From Halopseudomonas nanhaiensis (GTDB lineage Bacteria > Pseudomonadota > Gammaproteobacteria > Pseudomonadales > Pseudomonadaceae): a stretch of DNA of 64,000 nucleotides. The stretch lies in NCBI RefSeq assembly GCF_020025155.1, contig NZ_CP073751.1, positions 310,001-374,000 on the forward strand, in the 5' to 3' direction. The first letter of the stretch is position 1. The number at the start of each line of letters is the position of its first letter. The position numbers and the translations under genes were made by a program. Below the pieces are notes generated by a model that saw only the letters and a program-made list of their open reading frames with translations, was not told the origin of the DNA and did no database searches. This document shows, piece after piece, positions 1 to 7,511 of the stretch.

Positions 1-79
1 TACCCTTTCGGGCGATTGACGGAACTTCGGCGCTACGACAGAGTCCATGCCCTCGGACTAGACACTTCGAAGGATCGAC

Positions 80-247
80 ATGGACCAGAGCAAGCGTGGA
101 TGGGTTTGGGCGTATCGCAAGGTTCGCGGGTGGCACGTATCCGGCGTGCAAGCCTTTTACCGGGCAACCCGGTTCGCCTTGACGGGCGACAGCGGGTCAT
201 TTCACAGCCATGGCGGCTGGCGTAAGTCCAGACTGACTCGCGGCTGA
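80..247 (+). CDS. Possible small basic protein, 55 aa, unknown function
   Basis: A 55-codon frame begins with ATG at 80, five bases after a good Shine-Dalgarno sequence (GAAGGA), and ends in TGA at 245-247. The product is rich in Arg, Lys, Trp and Gly (it begins MDQSKRGWVWAYRKVRG) with no hydrophobic segment or Cys motif. I do not recognise the family. It stands alone, 335 bases upstream of the rsbR-like gene and in the same direction. The support is the ribosome-binding site and the non-random, strongly basic composition. A chance frame in GC-rich intergenic DNA cannot be excluded. Confidence 0.4.
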   Translation: MDQSKRGWVWAYRKVRGWHVSGVQAFYRATRFALTGDSGSFHSHGGWRKSRLTRG

Positions 248-582
248 CCGGCCGCTCGCTATGCGAACTGGGCGTCAATACCTCTGGCGCCCGTCCTCCG
301 TTGTTGCGCGATCTCCGTCGATATTTCGCCAATCCTCACGGCGCAGTCTGCGCAGGCGACCGCCGTCCGTCGGTAATCCCGATTCCCTGTTCCTGCTCCC
401 CAAGCGTCGCTTTCGTCGTGTTTGAGGGCAAAATGCCAGTCTGGTGTTGAACTGCGGGGTGATCGTCCGTTTTCGCTGCATGGCCGGCCGCGCGGCTGTT
501 GCCGCCGAGTGCCCATATCTGTTGTAACAACGCTTCTTCGCAACATGTATTATCTGAGCCTATCAAAACGGAGAGACAGGCC
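248..582. other. Intergenic stretch upstream of the stressosome operon
   Basis: About 335 bases between the possible small gene and rsbR. No reading frame here has a convincing ribosome-binding site. The distal 60 bases turn AT-rich and hold the candidate promoter listed separately. I see no strong hairpin or repeat in the rest. Confidence 0.5.
524..553 (+). promoter_or_regulatory. Candidate sigma-70 promoter for the stressosome operon
   Basis: GTAACA at 524-529 (half match to the -35 consensus) is separated by 18 bases from TATTAT at 548-553 (5 of 6 match to the -10 consensus), 30 bases before the rsbR start. The AT-rich context agrees. The -35 is weak, so an activator or another sigma factor is possible. 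Confidence 0.35.
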
Positions 583-1434
583 ATGGCGGAGCTGGACCAG
601 CGCACTATCAACGTACTACTGCAGCAGCAATCGGACATCCAGACCGAATGGGTTCGCAAGCTCGACGCCGCCGGTTCGGCACGCGGGCTCAAGCCGGGTC
701 AGCTCGAAGCGCAGACCTCGGAATTCCTCACTCTCGTTGCTGAAGGTTGCGCCAAGACCGGCGCCGAGAACTGGGCGAGCAGCGCCTGGGACGATGCGCG
801 TGAGTTCCTCGAGAAGATTTCCCACAGTCGAGCGTTGCAGGGATTCGATTCGCAGCAGACGGCGAGTTTCGTCTTTTCGCTCAAGCCTGCCATCTTCAAG
901 GTATTGCAGGCCGTCTATGCCGATGAGCCGGCCGTCCTGACAGCGCAACTGACTGCGCTGTCCGAATTGCTCGACGCAATGGGATTGCATACGGTCCTGA
1001 CGTTCCAGAAAGCCCGTGAGTCGGTGATCAAGCGTCAGCAGGAAGAGCTTCTCGAGCTGTCCACGCCGGTCGTCAAGTTGTGGGACGGCGTGTTGGCATT
1101 GCCGATGATCGGGACGCTCGATTCGCAGCGCACACAGGTGGTCATGGAATCGCTGCTGCAGCGCATTGCGGACACTGGTTCAGAGATCGCCATCATCGAC
1201 ATCACCGGCGTGCCGACGGTCGATACGCTGGTAGCGCAGCATCTGCTCAAGACCGTCACCGCCATTCGCCTGATGGGCGCCGACTGCATCATCAGCGGCG
1301 TGCGTCCGCAGATCGCGCAGACCATCGTGCACCTGGGCCTTGACCTTCAAGGCATTGTCACCAAGTCGAGCCTGGCTGATGCGCTGGCGCTCGCCCTGCA
1401 TCGCTCGGGCCTGAAAGTTACCAAGGCGGGCTGA
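583..1434 (+). CDS. rsbR: RsbR-like stressosome sensor/scaffold (STAS domain), 283 aa
   Basis: RsbR proteins form the stressosome scaffold with RsbS; their N-terminal domains act as turrets thought to sense stress. Residues 1-150 are a variable, mostly helical module; residues 160-275 are a STAS domain (TPVVKLWDGVLALPMIGTLD, then IIDITGVPTVDTLVAQH). Thr178 (in IGTLD) and Thr215 (in VDTLVA) align with the two threonines phosphorylated by RsbT in Bacillus RsbRA, as I recall that sequence. ATG 583 is preceded by GGAGAGACAGG; an in-frame ATG at 499 has no ribosome-binding site. The stop lies one base before rsbS, so translation is probably coupled. The signal sensed cannot be read from sequence; no haem-binding His or PAS motif is evident in the N domain. 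Confidence 0.88.
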   Translation: MAELDQRTINVLLQQQSDIQTEWVRKLDAAGSARGLKPGQLEAQTSEFLTLVAEGCAKTGAENWASSAWDDAREFLEKISHSRALQGFDSQQTASFVFSLKPAIFKVLQAVYADEPAVLTAQLTALSELLDAMGLHTVLTFQKARESVIKRQQEELLELSTPVVKLWDGVLALPMIGTLDSQRTQVVMESLLQRIADTGSEIAIIDITGVPTVDTLVAQHLLKTVTAIRLMGADCIISGVRPQIAQTIVHLGLDLQGIVTKSSLADALALALHRSGLKVTKAG

Positions 1435-1435
1435 T

Positions 1436-1798
1436 ATGGAACGCATACCAATCCTGCGGATGGGCGAGTTTCTGCTCGTGACCATCCAGGTGGAGATGCA
1501 TGACCAGTTGGCGTTGACCCTGCAGGATGATCTGTCCGAGCGCATCGACACCACGTCCGCGCGCGGCGTGCTGATCGATATTTCCGCACTGGAAATGGTC
1601 GACTCGTTCATCGGAAGGATGATTGCCAACATCTCGGCAATGTCGCGCATCATGGATGCCGAGACGGTACTGGTTGGCATGCAGCCGGCGGTGGCCATCA
1701 CGCTGGTCGAGCTGGGTCTGGATCTGCCGGGCGTCAGCACCGCGCTTGATGTCGAGCGCGGGATGCGGCTGCTGCGCCAACGCGTGACAGTGCGATGA
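1436..1798 (+). CDS. rsbS: RsbS-like stressosome scaffold, single STAS domain, 120 aa
   Basis: RsbS is the minimal STAS protein that, with RsbR, builds the stressosome core and sequesters the kinase RsbT. The whole protein is one STAS domain. LIDISALEMVDSFIGRM includes Ser57, which matches the RsbS serine phosphorylated by RsbT to release the kinase (Ser59 in Bacillus). Length is typical. The gene sits one base after rsbR and its last codon overlaps the start of rsbT by four bases. The order R-S-T is that of all stressosome modules I know. Confidence 0.92.
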   Translation: MERIPILRMGEFLLVTIQVEMHDQLALTLQDDLSERIDTTSARGVLIDISALEMVDSFIGRMIANISAMSRIMDAETVLVGMQPAVAITLVELGLDLPGVSTALDVERGMRLLRQRVTVR

Positions 1799-2196
1799 GC
1801 GCCGAGCGCGGCACTCAGGCGCTTCGTACCGAACAGGATATCGTTCTCGCTCGCCAGGTCGCACGTAAACTCGCACAGCAGTGCGGGCTGCGTCTGGTGT
1901 CGCAGACCAAGCTGGTCACCGCGGTCAGCGAACTGGCCCGGAACACGCTGGTGTACGGGCAGGGTGGCGACATGCATTGGGAGATCGTTGAGAAGGAACT
2001 GCGCAACGGGATTCGCATTGCCTTCGTCGATCAGGGCCCTGGCATCGCCGACCTCAAGCTGGCCATGACCGATGGCTGGACGTCCGGGGGCGGTCTGGGT
2101 CTGGGCCTGACCGGGGCCAAGCGGCTGGTAAACGAATTCGATCTCGACAGCCGACCCGGCGTCGGGACGACCGTGACTATCTGTCAATGGAACTGA
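1795..2196 (+). CDS. rsbT: RsbT-like serine/threonine kinase (switch protein), 133 aa
   Basis: RsbT phosphorylates RsbS and RsbR and, once freed, acts on a downstream partner. The sequence is a GHKL-type ATPase: N box around residues 40-60 (KLVTAVSELARNTLVYG), FVDQGPGIAD for the G1/D box, and GGLGLGLTGAKRLV for the G2 lid. In Bacillus the freed RsbT binds phosphatase RsbU; no RsbU with an RsbT-binding domain is present here. The partner could instead be one of the kinases encoded just downstream (inference). It overlaps the next gene by 10 bases, indicating one transcript. Confidence 0.92.
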   Translation: MSAERGTQALRTEQDIVLARQVARKLAQQCGLRLVSQTKLVTAVSELARNTLVYGQGGDMHWEIVEKELRNGIRIAFVDQGPGIADLKLAMTDGWTSGGGLGLGLTGAKRLVNEFDLDSRPGVGTTVTICQWN

Positions 2197-3203
2197 ACCT
2201 GTCAGCCACGCTGACCGAAGTCATCGCCATCGAGGATGCCAGCCAGGTCGGTCAGGCCCGGCGCAGAGCGCAGCAGATCGCAGCGTCCATCGGGTTCGAT
2301 GCCACGGATGCCGGACGGGTTGCGCTTGTGGTCACCGAGCTGGCAACCAACCTGCTGAAACACGCCCGGCTGGGCGAGATGCACTTGCGCCAGGTGCCCT
2401 GCGCAGGCGGGCAAGGTATAGAAGTGCTGGCGGTCGATCGCGGTCCCGGATTCGATGCCGAGCGCTGCCTGCATGACGGGTTCTCCACCGGCGGCACCCA
2501 GGGTATCGGGCTGGGCGCGGTTTCACGTCAGGCGCAGGTGTTCGATCTGTACTCGGATCACCGCGGTTCGGTTGTCATGGCCCGGCTGTTTTCTCGCGGG
2601 ACGAAGCCCGTCGATCTGCGGTTTGGTATCAGCCAGCATGCACAACGCAACGAGTCGGCCTGCGGTGATACCTGGCATCTGGCCCTGGACCGCAAGCGCA
2701 TCAGTGTTCTGGTCGTAGACGGCCTGGGTCATGGCGAAGACGCTGCCGTGGCCGCGCAGGCCGGCGCCAGGGCTTTCGCCGAGCATCCGTTCGACGGGCC
2801 CGACCAGCTGATCGCCGATATGCATCGCAGCATGCAGGGTACGCGTGGCGGGGCGGTTGCCGTCCTGCAGCTCGACGTGGATAGCGGCGGGCTGAGCTTC
2901 GCCGGCATCGGCAATATCGGTGCCCGCATCATCGCGCCGCAAGGTACGCGGGGTCTGGCATCGCACCCTGGCATTGTCGGTGTGCAATACCGCAAGACCC
3001 ATACCTTCAGCTATCCCGATGCAGGCGGGCAGTTGCTGGTAATGTTCAGCGACGGATTGCAGTCGCGCTGGGATCTGCAGGATTATCCGGGGCTGCCGTT
3101 CCTGCATCCGGCGATCATTGCCGCAGTGTTGTACAGGGACTTTTGTCGCGGGCGCGATGATGTGACCATACTGGTCATGCAACTGGAGATGCCGGATGAG
3201 TGA
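2187..3203 (+). CDS. ATPase-PP2C/SpoIIE phosphatase fusion, RsbX-like, 338 aa
   Basis: Two domains are visible. Residues 1-135 are an anti-sigma-factor-type GHKL ATPase (ELATNLLKHA at 51-60, VDRGPGF around 83-89, GTQGIGLGAVSRQ near 103-115). Residues 145-335 are a PP2C/SpoIIE phosphatase with metal-binding acids in VLVVDGLGHGEDAA (Asp178), MFSDGLQ (Asp289) and GRDDVTIL (Asp324, Asp325). In Bacillus, RsbX is the phosphatase alone and resets RsbS and RsbR; here it is fused to a second RsbT/RsbW-like ATPase. Its place right after rsbT supports a reset role. The N domain may bind a STAS partner or phosphorylate it. It overlaps both neighbours by 8-10 bases. Confidence 0.85.
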   Translation: MELNLSATLTEVIAIEDASQVGQARRRAQQIAASIGFDATDAGRVALVVTELATNLLKHARLGEMHLRQVPCAGGQGIEVLAVDRGPGFDAERCLHDGFSTGGTQGIGLGAVSRQAQVFDLYSDHRGSVVMARLFSRGTKPVDLRFGISQHAQRNESACGDTWHLALDRKRISVLVVDGLGHGEDAAVAAQAGARAFAEHPFDGPDQLIADMHRSMQGTRGGAVAVLQLDVDSGGLSFAGIGNIGARIIAPQGTRGLASHPGIVGVQYRKTHTFSYPDAGGQLLVMFSDGLQSRWDLQDYPGLPFLHPAIIAAVLYRDFCRGRDDVTILVMQLEMPDE

Positions 3204-4056
3204 GGCACAGGATCAGAGCGCGGAGCTGGCCAGGCTGGTCCGCGACAACGAAGCACTGCGTGCGGAGCTCGAGGAAACCAATCAGGGTGTGCTCGCCCTG
3301 TATGCAGAGCTCGATAATCAGGCTGATGCGCTGCGCCAGGCCTCCGAGCTCAAGAGTCGCTTCCTCTCGTACATGAGTCATGAATTTCGCACACCTCTCG
3401 GCTCGATCCTCAGCATCGCCGGGCTGCTGCGCGACGAGCTCGACGGCCCGTTGAATGCCGAGCAGCAAAAGCAGCTCGCGTTCATCAAGGGTGCCGCCCA
3501 GGAACTCACCGAAATGGTCAACGATCTGCTCGATCTGGCCAAAATCGAAGCAGGGCGCATCAGCATTTCGCCAGCCTGGTTCGACATGCTCGATCTGTTT
3601 GCCGCGCTGCGAGGCATGTTCCGCCCCATCGTTGACGGTGATGACGTCGATCTGATCTTCGAAGAGCCGGAGGGTCTCCCCAAGCTGTACACCGACGACA
3701 AAAAGCTCGGCCAGATCCTGCGCAACTTCATCTCCAACTCGCTGAAATTCACGGTGCGCGGTGAAGTGCGCGTCACGGCGGAGCTGGTCGGTGACGATCG
3801 CATACGCTTTTCCGTTGCCGATACCGGTATCGGTATCCCCGAGGAACTGCACGATAAACTCTTCGAGGATTTCATGCAGGTCGATTCGCCGCTGCAGAAG
3901 CGGCTGCGAGGCACGGGGCTGGGTCTGTCCCTGTGCAAGCGATACGCGGCGCTGCTCGGAGGCGTGGTGGGCCTGAAGAGCGAGCCGGGCGTCGGTTCGA
4001 CCTTCTTCGTGGAAATTCCGCTCTCGCTGCAGCTGGAGGCAGCGCACCATGACTGA
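3196..4056 (+). CDS. Soluble histidine kinase (coiled coil-HisKA-HATPase), 286 aa
   Basis: No membrane segment or sensor domain is present. Residues 5-55 are a predicted coiled coil rich in Glu, Leu and Ala; the H box is FLSYMSHEFRTPLGS with phospho-acceptor His62; the N box is LGQILRNFISNSLKFT; the D box is VADTGIGIPEE; the G box is RGTGLGLSL. A kinase without its own sensor, immediately downstream of the phosphatase and overlapping it by 8 bases, is likely to take its input from the stressosome proteins. The next gene begins inside its last codons and carries receiver domains that could be its phosphorylation targets. Confidence 0.9.
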   Translation: MSEAQDQSAELARLVRDNEALRAELEETNQGVLALYAELDNQADALRQASELKSRFLSYMSHEFRTPLGSILSIAGLLRDELDGPLNAEQQKQLAFIKGAAQELTEMVNDLLDLAKIEAGRISISPAWFDMLDLFAALRGMFRPIVDGDDVDLIFEEPEGLPKLYTDDKKLGQILRNFISNSLKFTVRGEVRVTAELVGDDRIRFSVADTGIGIPEELHDKLFEDFMQVDSPLQKRLRGTGLGLSLCKRYAALLGGVVGLKSEPGVGSTFFVEIPLSLQLEAAHHD

Positions 4057-5989
4057 CAAGCAGCTGCTGATCGTCGATGATAACGCGGCGACCCGTTACG
4101 CCATGCGTCGTCGTCTGGAGAGTCATGGCTATACAGTAATCGAGGCAGGAACCGGCACCGACGGTCTGGCGTTGCTCGGTGCGCAGGACATCGACGCGCT
4201 AATTCTGGATATCAACCTGCCGGACATGAGCGGGTTCGATATCGCCCGGCGACTTCGGGCGGATACGCGAACCGCCTTGCTGCCCATCGTGCACGTCTCG
4301 GCAGCGTCCATCGAAAGCGGCGACATTATCACCGGGCTGGACTCCGGTGCCGATGCCTACCTGATCCACCCGATTGATCCCGATGTCTTGCTGGCGACGC
4401 TGCGCACCTTGCTGCGCGTGCGGCAGACGGAAGTGGCGCTGCAGGAGCGGGAAGCCCATTTCAGGGAGATATTCCACAACATCTCCGCACCGATTGCGGT
4501 AATCGATTCGAACTTCACGGTCCACGAGGCCAACCGGGCGTTCAGCCGGCTGATCACCGATTCGCGTTGCGGCGAGGCGCTCGGGCACTGCTTCGCGCCC
4601 GGTCAGGACAGCGAGCTGGAAACGGTTCGCGCACGGATCCTGGCCGGCAAGCGCTGGACCGGTACGCTGAAGATAAACATGCTCGAGTCCGAGCGCCTGA
4701 CGCAGTGGCAGGTTGCACCGTATCGCGCGCCGGATATCGCGATGGTGTTCGTCGAGGATGTGACCGTGCGCCATCAGAAGGAGGTGAGCCAGCGCGAGCA
4801 GCTTGCCACCGCCAACGATCTGCTGGCGCAGGAGGTGCGCGAGCGCGTGCGGACTGAAGCCCAGCTCCTGCAGGCGCGCAAGATGGACTCGCTGGGCAAG
4901 CTGACCGGCGGCATCGCGCATGATTTCAACAACCTGTTGACCAATATCATCATGAGCCTGCAGCTGCTCAGCGAGCGCATGGATCAGGGTCGAACGGAGA
5001 ACCTGCGGCGCTATGCCGACGGTGCGCTGGCATCGGCACAAAGTGGAGCTGCGCTCACCCATCGGCTGCTCGCCTTCGCCCGCCAGCAGCCACTCGAAGC
5101 ACGTCCGGTCGATATCAACACGTTGCTCGGGTCGCTGGAAGAACTGCTGGGTCGCTCGATCGGCAAACACATCACCCTGACCTTCGACCTGGCAGCAGGC
5201 GAAGCCGTTGCTCAGGTCGATGCCAGCCAGCTCGAGGCGGCTTTGCTCAATCTGGTGATCAACGCCCGTGACGCGCTGCCCGAGGGTGGTGAGATTCGCA
5301 TCAGCAGCGCAATGATCGACATCCGGGACGACGCTGAGTTGGCTGACGGCCGTTACGTGAAGATCACCGTGCATGACAATGGCATCGGTATCGACGCGGA
5401 CGTCATCGACAAGGTCTTCGATCCGTTCTTCACGACCAAGCCGCTGGGGCATGGAACCGGGCTGGGTCTGTCGATGCTCTATGGATTCGCCGGCCAGTCC
5501 GGCGGCATCGCGCGGATTGTCAGTGAAGCGGGGGAATTCACCGAAGTCACTCTGCTGCTGCCTGCCGGCGCGCCTGCAATCGACGCGGCCCAGCCGGACA
5601 CTGCATCTGCGGGTCAGGGGCGCACAGGCAGTGTGCTGATCGTCGAAGACGTGGTGGCTGTCAGCGCGATCATCGCCGAGCGACTGACCGAGGCCGGGTA
5701 TCAGTGCACTCAGACCGATAATGTGGAAAACGCGCTGGCCCTGCTCAGAGGCGATGGGCCGATCGACATCCTGCTGACCGATGTTGGCCTGCCGCGAATG
5801 AACGGACGTGAGCTGGCCGAAGCGGCGCGGCGGTTGCGGCCGGGACTGCCGGTGCTGTTCATGACCGGCTATACCGAGCAGGCCCGAGAGCGGGACTCCT
5901 TCGTCGCGCACGACATGGACATCCTGTTCAAGCCGTTCAACGTCGAAGAATTGCTTGGCAAATTTGCCCGCCTGCTGCCTGGGCAGTAA
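4049..5989 (+). CDS. Hybrid kinase: REC-PAS-HisKA-HATPase-REC, 646 aa
   Basis: Domains in order: REC 1-122 with acceptor Asp54 ([10 protein letters not shown]); PAS about 132-245; coiled linker; HisKA with His291 ([13 protein letters not shown]); HATPase 385-505 ([34 protein letters not shown]); REC 527-645 with Asp578 ([12 protein letters not shown]) and Lys628 (ILFKPF). The first REC has His107 (AYLIHPID) where receivers normally have the switch Lys, so its phospho-signalling may be altered. There is no DNA-binding or enzymatic output domain, so output must pass to another protein or back to the stressosome. Translation is coupled to the preceding kinase by an 8-base overlap, and a hairpin follows the stop. 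Confidence 0.9.
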   Translation: MTDKQLLIVDDNAATRYAMRRRLESHGYTVIEAGTGTDGLALLGAQDIDALILDINLPDMSGFDIARRLRADTRTALLPIVHVSAASIESGDIITGLDSGADAYLIHPIDPDVLLATLRTLLRVRQTEVALQEREAHFREIFHNISAPIAVIDSNFTVHEANRAFSRLITDSRCGEALGHCFAPGQDSELETVRARILAGKRWTGTLKINMLESERLTQWQVAPYRAPDIAMVFVEDVTVRHQKEVSQREQLATANDLLAQEVRERVRTEAQLLQARKMDSLGKLTGGIAHDFNNLLTNIIMSLQLLSERMDQGRTENLRRYADGALASAQSGAALTHRLLAFARQQPLEARPVDINTLLGSLEELLGRSIGKHITLTFDLAAGEAVAQVDASQLEAALLNLVINARDALPEGGEIRISSAMIDIRDDAELADGRYVKITVHDNGIGIDADVIDKVFDPFFTTKPLGHGTGLGLSMLYGFAGQSGGIARIVSEAGEFTEVTLLLPAGAPAIDAAQPDTASAGQGRTGSVLIVEDVVAVSAIIAERLTEAGYQCTQTDNVENALALLRGDGPIDILLTDVGLPRMNGRELAEAARRLRPGLPVLFMTGYTEQARERDSFVAHDMDILFKPFNVEELLGKFARLLPGQ

Positions 5990-5995
5990 TACCCG

Positions 5996-6019
5996 CGGAG
6001 CAGACCCTGAGCTGCTCCG
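5996..6019 (+). terminator. Hairpin after the stressosome operon
   Basis: CGGAGCAG (5996-6003) and CTGCTCCG (6012-6019) form a perfect 8-bp stem with an 8-base loop, starting 7 bases after the hybrid kinase stop. A full T-run is absent (TCGTT follows), so termination may be partial and the thioesterase downstream may be partly co-transcribed. Confidence 0.5.
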
Positions 6020-6043
6020 TCGTTCACCTGTAAGGAGTCCGCC

Positions 6044-6472
6044 ATGGCCCTGCGCGCCGATGTTACGCTAGACATTCTCAATCAACGCAGTGAAGGCAAT
6101 CTGCCCGGCATCATGGGCATCGAGATACTCGATGTTCAGGAGGGACAGCTGACCAGCCGGATGCCGATCCAGCCACACCATCTCGCGCCCAACGGATTCC
6201 TTCATGCAGCGAGCGTCATTGCGCTGGCCGACACCAGCTGCGGTTACGCCACTGTCGCGCACTTGCCGGAGGGCGCCCAGTCATTCACCACCATCGAGCT
6301 CAAGAGCAACCATCTGGGTACGGCCCGGCAGGGTGCGATTGCCTGCACCGCCCGGGTGGAACACCAGGGACGCAACACTCAGGTGTGGGATGCTGTCGTC
6401 ACCGATGAGAGCACCGGGAAGAAGATCGCCCTGTTCCGCTGCACACAGATGGTGCTCTGGCCGAAGGCCTGA
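6044..6472 (+). CDS. PaaI-type hotdog thioesterase, 142 aa
   Basis: A single hotdog-fold domain of the PaaI/DUF4442-like group: an N-terminal helix, then HHLAPNGFLHAASVIALAD, the segment that forms the central helix and active-site region, followed by TTIELKSNHLGTA. Such enzymes hydrolyse acyl- or aryl-CoA thioesters as dimers or tetramers in the cytoplasm; the substrate cannot be told from sequence. TAAGGAG lies 7 bases before the ATG. It stands between the stressosome operon and a convergent ClpP-like gene, with no evident functional tie to either. Confidence 0.8.
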   Translation: MALRADVTLDILNQRSEGNLPGIMGIEILDVQEGQLTSRMPIQPHHLAPNGFLHAASVIALADTSCGYATVAHLPEGAQSFTTIELKSNHLGTARQGAIACTARVEHQGRNTQVWDAVVTDESTGKKIALFRCTQMVLWPKA

Positions 6473-6491
6473 GCGTTCGGCCTCGCCTGCC

Positions 6492-7043
6492 TCAGGTGTG
6501 TATCGCGCAGTTGATGGCATCCCTGGGCAGCTCGACGTCTTCCACTGCATGGCTCATGCCGGTCTCGATCGCCTCATGCGGATTGAGGATACGCGGCGCC
6601 GCCGTCAGGTAGCTGCGCACATCCATCGATGAGCGCGCGCCTTCGGTGCGCTCCTGCACGATGCCGGTATACATCTCCAGGTCGTAATCCAGGCTCATGG
6701 CGTACTCCGACATCCGCGAGTGGTCGACCGAGCCGTGCAGCGTCCAGTGAAACGGATGAAAGAGAAATTTGCTGTGATGGCAGGCGGTTCGTCGCTGCCC
6801 GGCGAGATAGAGAATGTTCCCCATCGACTCCACCGTGCCCAGATTGTGGGTGCTGACCGGTATCGGCAGCGACATGAGGAAGTTGTACATGGTGAACCCG
6901 TAGCTGCATTCGCCGCCCATGGTCGCGATGCGCAAGACTATTTCGCTCGCGTCCTGCTGGACGGCTTCGGAGCACTTGCGAATCAGCTGACCGCACGTGC
7001 TGGAATTGATCGGGGCAGTGAAGTTGATGACGTGAACAGTCAT
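6492..7043 (-). CDS. ClpP-like serine protease/crotonase-fold protein, 183 aa
   Basis: The fold is that of ClpP: an N-terminal beta-alpha segment, IATMGGECSYGFTMYNFL, then TVESMGNILYLAGQR with the nucleophile-type Ser73, and SKFLFHPFHW with His96 in the place of the ClpP catalytic His. Where ClpP has the third triad residue (RDRFLSAPEA in E. coli) this protein reads APRILNPHEA, so the Asp is missing or moved. It is a ClpP paralogue and not the housekeeping enzyme: no clpX follows. ATG 7043 with GGAG upstream was chosen; a frame open further upstream is not family-like. Function could be ATP-independent peptide cleavage. Confidence 0.72.
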   Translation of the reverse strand: MTVHVINFTAPINSSTCGQLIRKCSEAVQQDASEIVLRIATMGGECSYGFTMYNFLMSLPIPVSTHNLGTVESMGNILYLAGQRRTACHHSKFLFHPFHWTLHGSVDHSRMSEYAMSLDYDLEMYTGIVQERTEGARSSMDVRSYLTAAPRILNPHEAIETGMSHAVEDVELPRDAINCAIHT

Positions 7044-7231
7044 TACGCGTTGGTCTCCAGTGGGCGCAGGAACCGCTTCCTGGCCGATGTGCGGGCGCGT
7101 TGCGCGCAGGTTGTCACCGGTGGACTGTCTGCAGCCTGTCGAGTTCGAGCGAGGCATGTGTGCACAGGGAGGCGCGGCTTGGTCGGGAACATCTGTTGGG
7201 CACCCGGTCTACTGCTCAGATGAGCAACGGG

Positions 7232-7262
7232 TTGACCTTCTCACGGTGTCAGGGTCGAGCAT
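7232..7262 (+). promoter_or_regulatory. MerR/CueR-type promoter-operator of the copper chaperone gene
   Basis: TTGACC at 7232-7237 serves as -35 and an imperfect dyad, GACCTT (7234-7239) against AGGGTC (7250-7255), fills the spacer; a poor -10 (GAGCAT, 7257-7262) lies 19 bases downstream. A -35-overlapping dyad with a long 19-base spacer and weak -10 is the layout recognised by copper-responsive MerR-family activators. No cueR gene lies in the window. Confidence 0.5.
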
Positions 7263-7287
7263 GGTCCAACCCTCAAGGAGACATCAC

Positions 7288-7500
7288 ATGAACAAGCTCG
7301 AACTGCAAGTCCGTGACATGACCTGTGGCAACTGCGTGAAGCACGTAAGCGAAGCACTGGAGCGCCAGCCGGGCGTCGAACGGGCGCTGGTAGATCTGGA
7401 CTCCGGCCGCGCCGTGGTGTCGGGCAACGCCGACCCCGATCGCTTGATCGCTGCGCTCGAGGAGGAAGGTTACCCGGCCGAGCTGCTCGGCCGGGACTGA
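7288..7500 (+). CDS. copZ: CopZ-like copper chaperone (HMA domain), 70 aa
   Basis: A free-standing heavy-metal-associated domain: residues 1-66 show beta-alpha-beta-beta-alpha-beta spacing, with the metal-binding MTCGNC motif (Cys13, Cys16). Such proteins carry Cu(I) in the cytoplasm, usually to a CopA-type ATPase or to the CueR regulator. ATG 7288 has AAGGAG at -10. The start matches the family exactly. A MerR-type promoter lies upstream. No copper ATPase is adjacent; it would have to be elsewhere in the genome. Confidence 0.88.
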   Translation: MNKLELQVRDMTCGNCVKHVSEALERQPGVERALVDLDSGRAVVSGNADPDRLIAALEEEGYPAELLGRD

Positions 7501-7511
7501 CGCAGCTCGGC

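Noticed and set aside
4199-5911. A 570-codon minus-strand frame inside the hybrid kinase gene
   Set aside because: Antisense shadow of a complete multi-domain kinase; composition is Arg/Gln/His-rich without structure. The same applies to long frames opposite ligD (8369-10843), cobN (11470-13146, 14569-15528) and gltB (61657-63288).
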